From contig NZ_CP026304.1 in the NCBI RefSeq assembly GCF_003054555.1, positions 4,774,001 to 4,838,000 on the forward strand: DNA of 64,000 nucleotides, in the 5' to 3' direction. Numbering within the stretch: position 1 is the first letter of the stretch; each line of letters opens with the position of its first letter. The notes under the pieces are model-generated. The model searched no databases. It saw only the letters and a program-made list of their open reading frames with translations, and was not told the origin of the DNA. This document shows, piece after piece, positions 63,467 to 64,000 of this stretch. This stretch comes from Streptomyces lunaelactis. GTDB taxonomy: Bacteria; Actinomycetota; Actinomycetes; Streptomycetales; Streptomycetaceae. The translations under genes were made by a program, and so were the position numbers.

Positions 63467-64000
63467 TCACTTCGCGTCGGCGTAGCACTCCACCACCGCC
63501 GTCGTGAACGGAAACCGCACCGGCGTGTCCCCGAAGGCGATCCGCCCGGCCAGCTCCCCGGCCGCGCGGATCGCCTTCGCGACCTCCTGTGCCTCCTGTG
63601 CCGGGCAGTGCACGATCACCTCGTCGTGCTGGAAGAACACCAGCTCTGCGCGCAGGCCCGCCGTCGACTGCCTCAGTGCCGCCAGCATCAGCAGCGCCCA
63701 GTCCGCCGCGCTGCCCTGGACCACGAAGTTGCGGGTGAAGCGGCCCCGGGCCCGGGCGTTCGTCGAGGCGTAGCCCGGTGTGAACTCGCCATCCGTGGAC
63801 GGCGGTTCCTCGCTCTCCTGCGGTATGCCCGCCTCGTCGTCGTCCCCCGACCCGGCCGCCCGTGGGCTCGTACGCCCCAGCCAGGTCCGTACGAGCCGGC
63901 CCTCCTCGCCCGCCTTCGCCGCGTCGTCCACATACGCCACGGCGAGCGGGAATCTGCGCCTCAGCATGGCCAGGTTCTTCAGGCCGTCGCCCGAGGTCTG
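63467..64000 (-). CDS. PolA-family DNA polymerase (bifunctional 3'-5' exonuclease/polymerase type), 3' part
   Basis: The last 177 or so codons of a family A DNA polymerase; the frame is open at the right edge of the window. FVVQGSAADWALLMLAALRQ is the O-helix-distal conserved region and ELVFFQHDEVIVHCP holds motif C (H-D-E), which binds catalytic metal. An acidic insertion (GSGDDDEAGIPQESEEPPST) precedes it, typical of the actinobacterial second PolA-like enzyme. Core genome seems to resume here. Confidence 0.85.
   Translation of the reverse strand, partial: QTSGDGLKNLAMLRRRFPLAVAYVDDAAKAGEEGRLVRTWLGRTSPRAAGSGDDDEAGIPQESEEPPSTDGEFTPGYASTNARARGRFTRNFVVQGSAADWALLMLAALRQSTAGLRAELVFFQHDEVIVHCPAQEAQEVAKAIRAAGELAGRIAFGDTPVRFPFTTAVVECYADAK

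Overview
The window is high-GC actinobacterial DNA, almost certainly from a Streptomyces chromosome. Evidence: strongly GC-rich genes with many GTG/TTG starts and 4-base stop/start overlaps, a bldG developmental locus, a TopA with a lysine-rich tail, a thymidylate kinase fused to a membrane transporter domain, and actinobacterial Tad pilus genes. From memory, the gene order from the Tad genes through bldG, the proton pyrophosphatase, topA, tmk and holB to a Tap-like protease is the conserved Streptomyces core order. I could not run an alignment to confirm this.

Region by region. (1) 1-4061 (+): Tad/Flp-type pilus locus, with the end of an Ssd/MinD-like gene, tadA ATPase, two TadB/TadC membrane proteins, a small DUF4244 pilin-like protein and two TadE/G-like pseudopilins. 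(2) 3997-7450: an MrfA/YprA-type helicase (-), divergent from bldG and its partner anti-sigma kinase gene. (3) 7716-22580 (+): proton-pumping pyrophosphatase, lipoprotein, methyltransferase, small membrane protein, topA, tmk fusion, holB and a secreted peptidase. (4) 22594-25040: a decayed MFS gene, tRNA-Thr(CGT), and a 1.5-kb insertion flanked by 43-bp copies of the tRNA 3' end that carries only a toxin-antitoxin pair. (5) 25317-28148: an arsenic-resistance group (ArsI/CadI-like lyase, ArsO-like flavoprotein, ArsR, ArsN-like acetyltransferase). (6) 28141-31536: DinB-like, CapA-like and phosphoribosyltransferase-hydrolase genes. (7) 31640-33657: scar region with truncated fragments of a SNF2 helicase, a DNA methyltransferase and an NlpC/P60 peptidase. 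(8) 33707-59861 (-): a nonribosomal peptide cluster. (9) 59862-63454: decayed NRPS adenylation fragments, a small secreted peptide with a DTGWG motif divergent from a TrmB/LuxR-like regulator, and more broken genes. (10) 63467-64000 (-): the 3' part of a PolA-family DNA polymerase, where core genes resume.

How the peptide cluster should work. Three NRPS genes encode T-C-A-T (55220-58783), C-A-T-C-A-T (34192-40730, frameshifted in its first C domain) and C-A(Thr)-T-C-A(Ser)-T-TE (47811-55154), with a separate MbtH helper. Four genes between the NRPS genes encode a PduX-like threonine kinase, a cysteine-synthase-like PLP enzyme fused to an ATP-grasp domain, an argininosuccinate-lyase-like enzyme and a threonine aldolase. 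The first three fit a route from threonine to O-phosphothreonine, then an aspartate adduct, then 2,3-diaminobutyrate plus fumarate, as proposed for friulimicin-type lipopeptides. An MFS exporter and a translationally coupled EF-G-binding (FBP/FusB-like) protein gene complete the operon and suggest export and possibly self-protection. I do not recognise the cluster as a characterised one.

The least explained items are the DAB/NRPS cluster with its PLP-ATP-grasp fusion and coupled EF-G-binding gene, the DTGWG peptide with its divergent regulator, and the integrase-less toxin-antitoxin insertion at tRNA-Thr.
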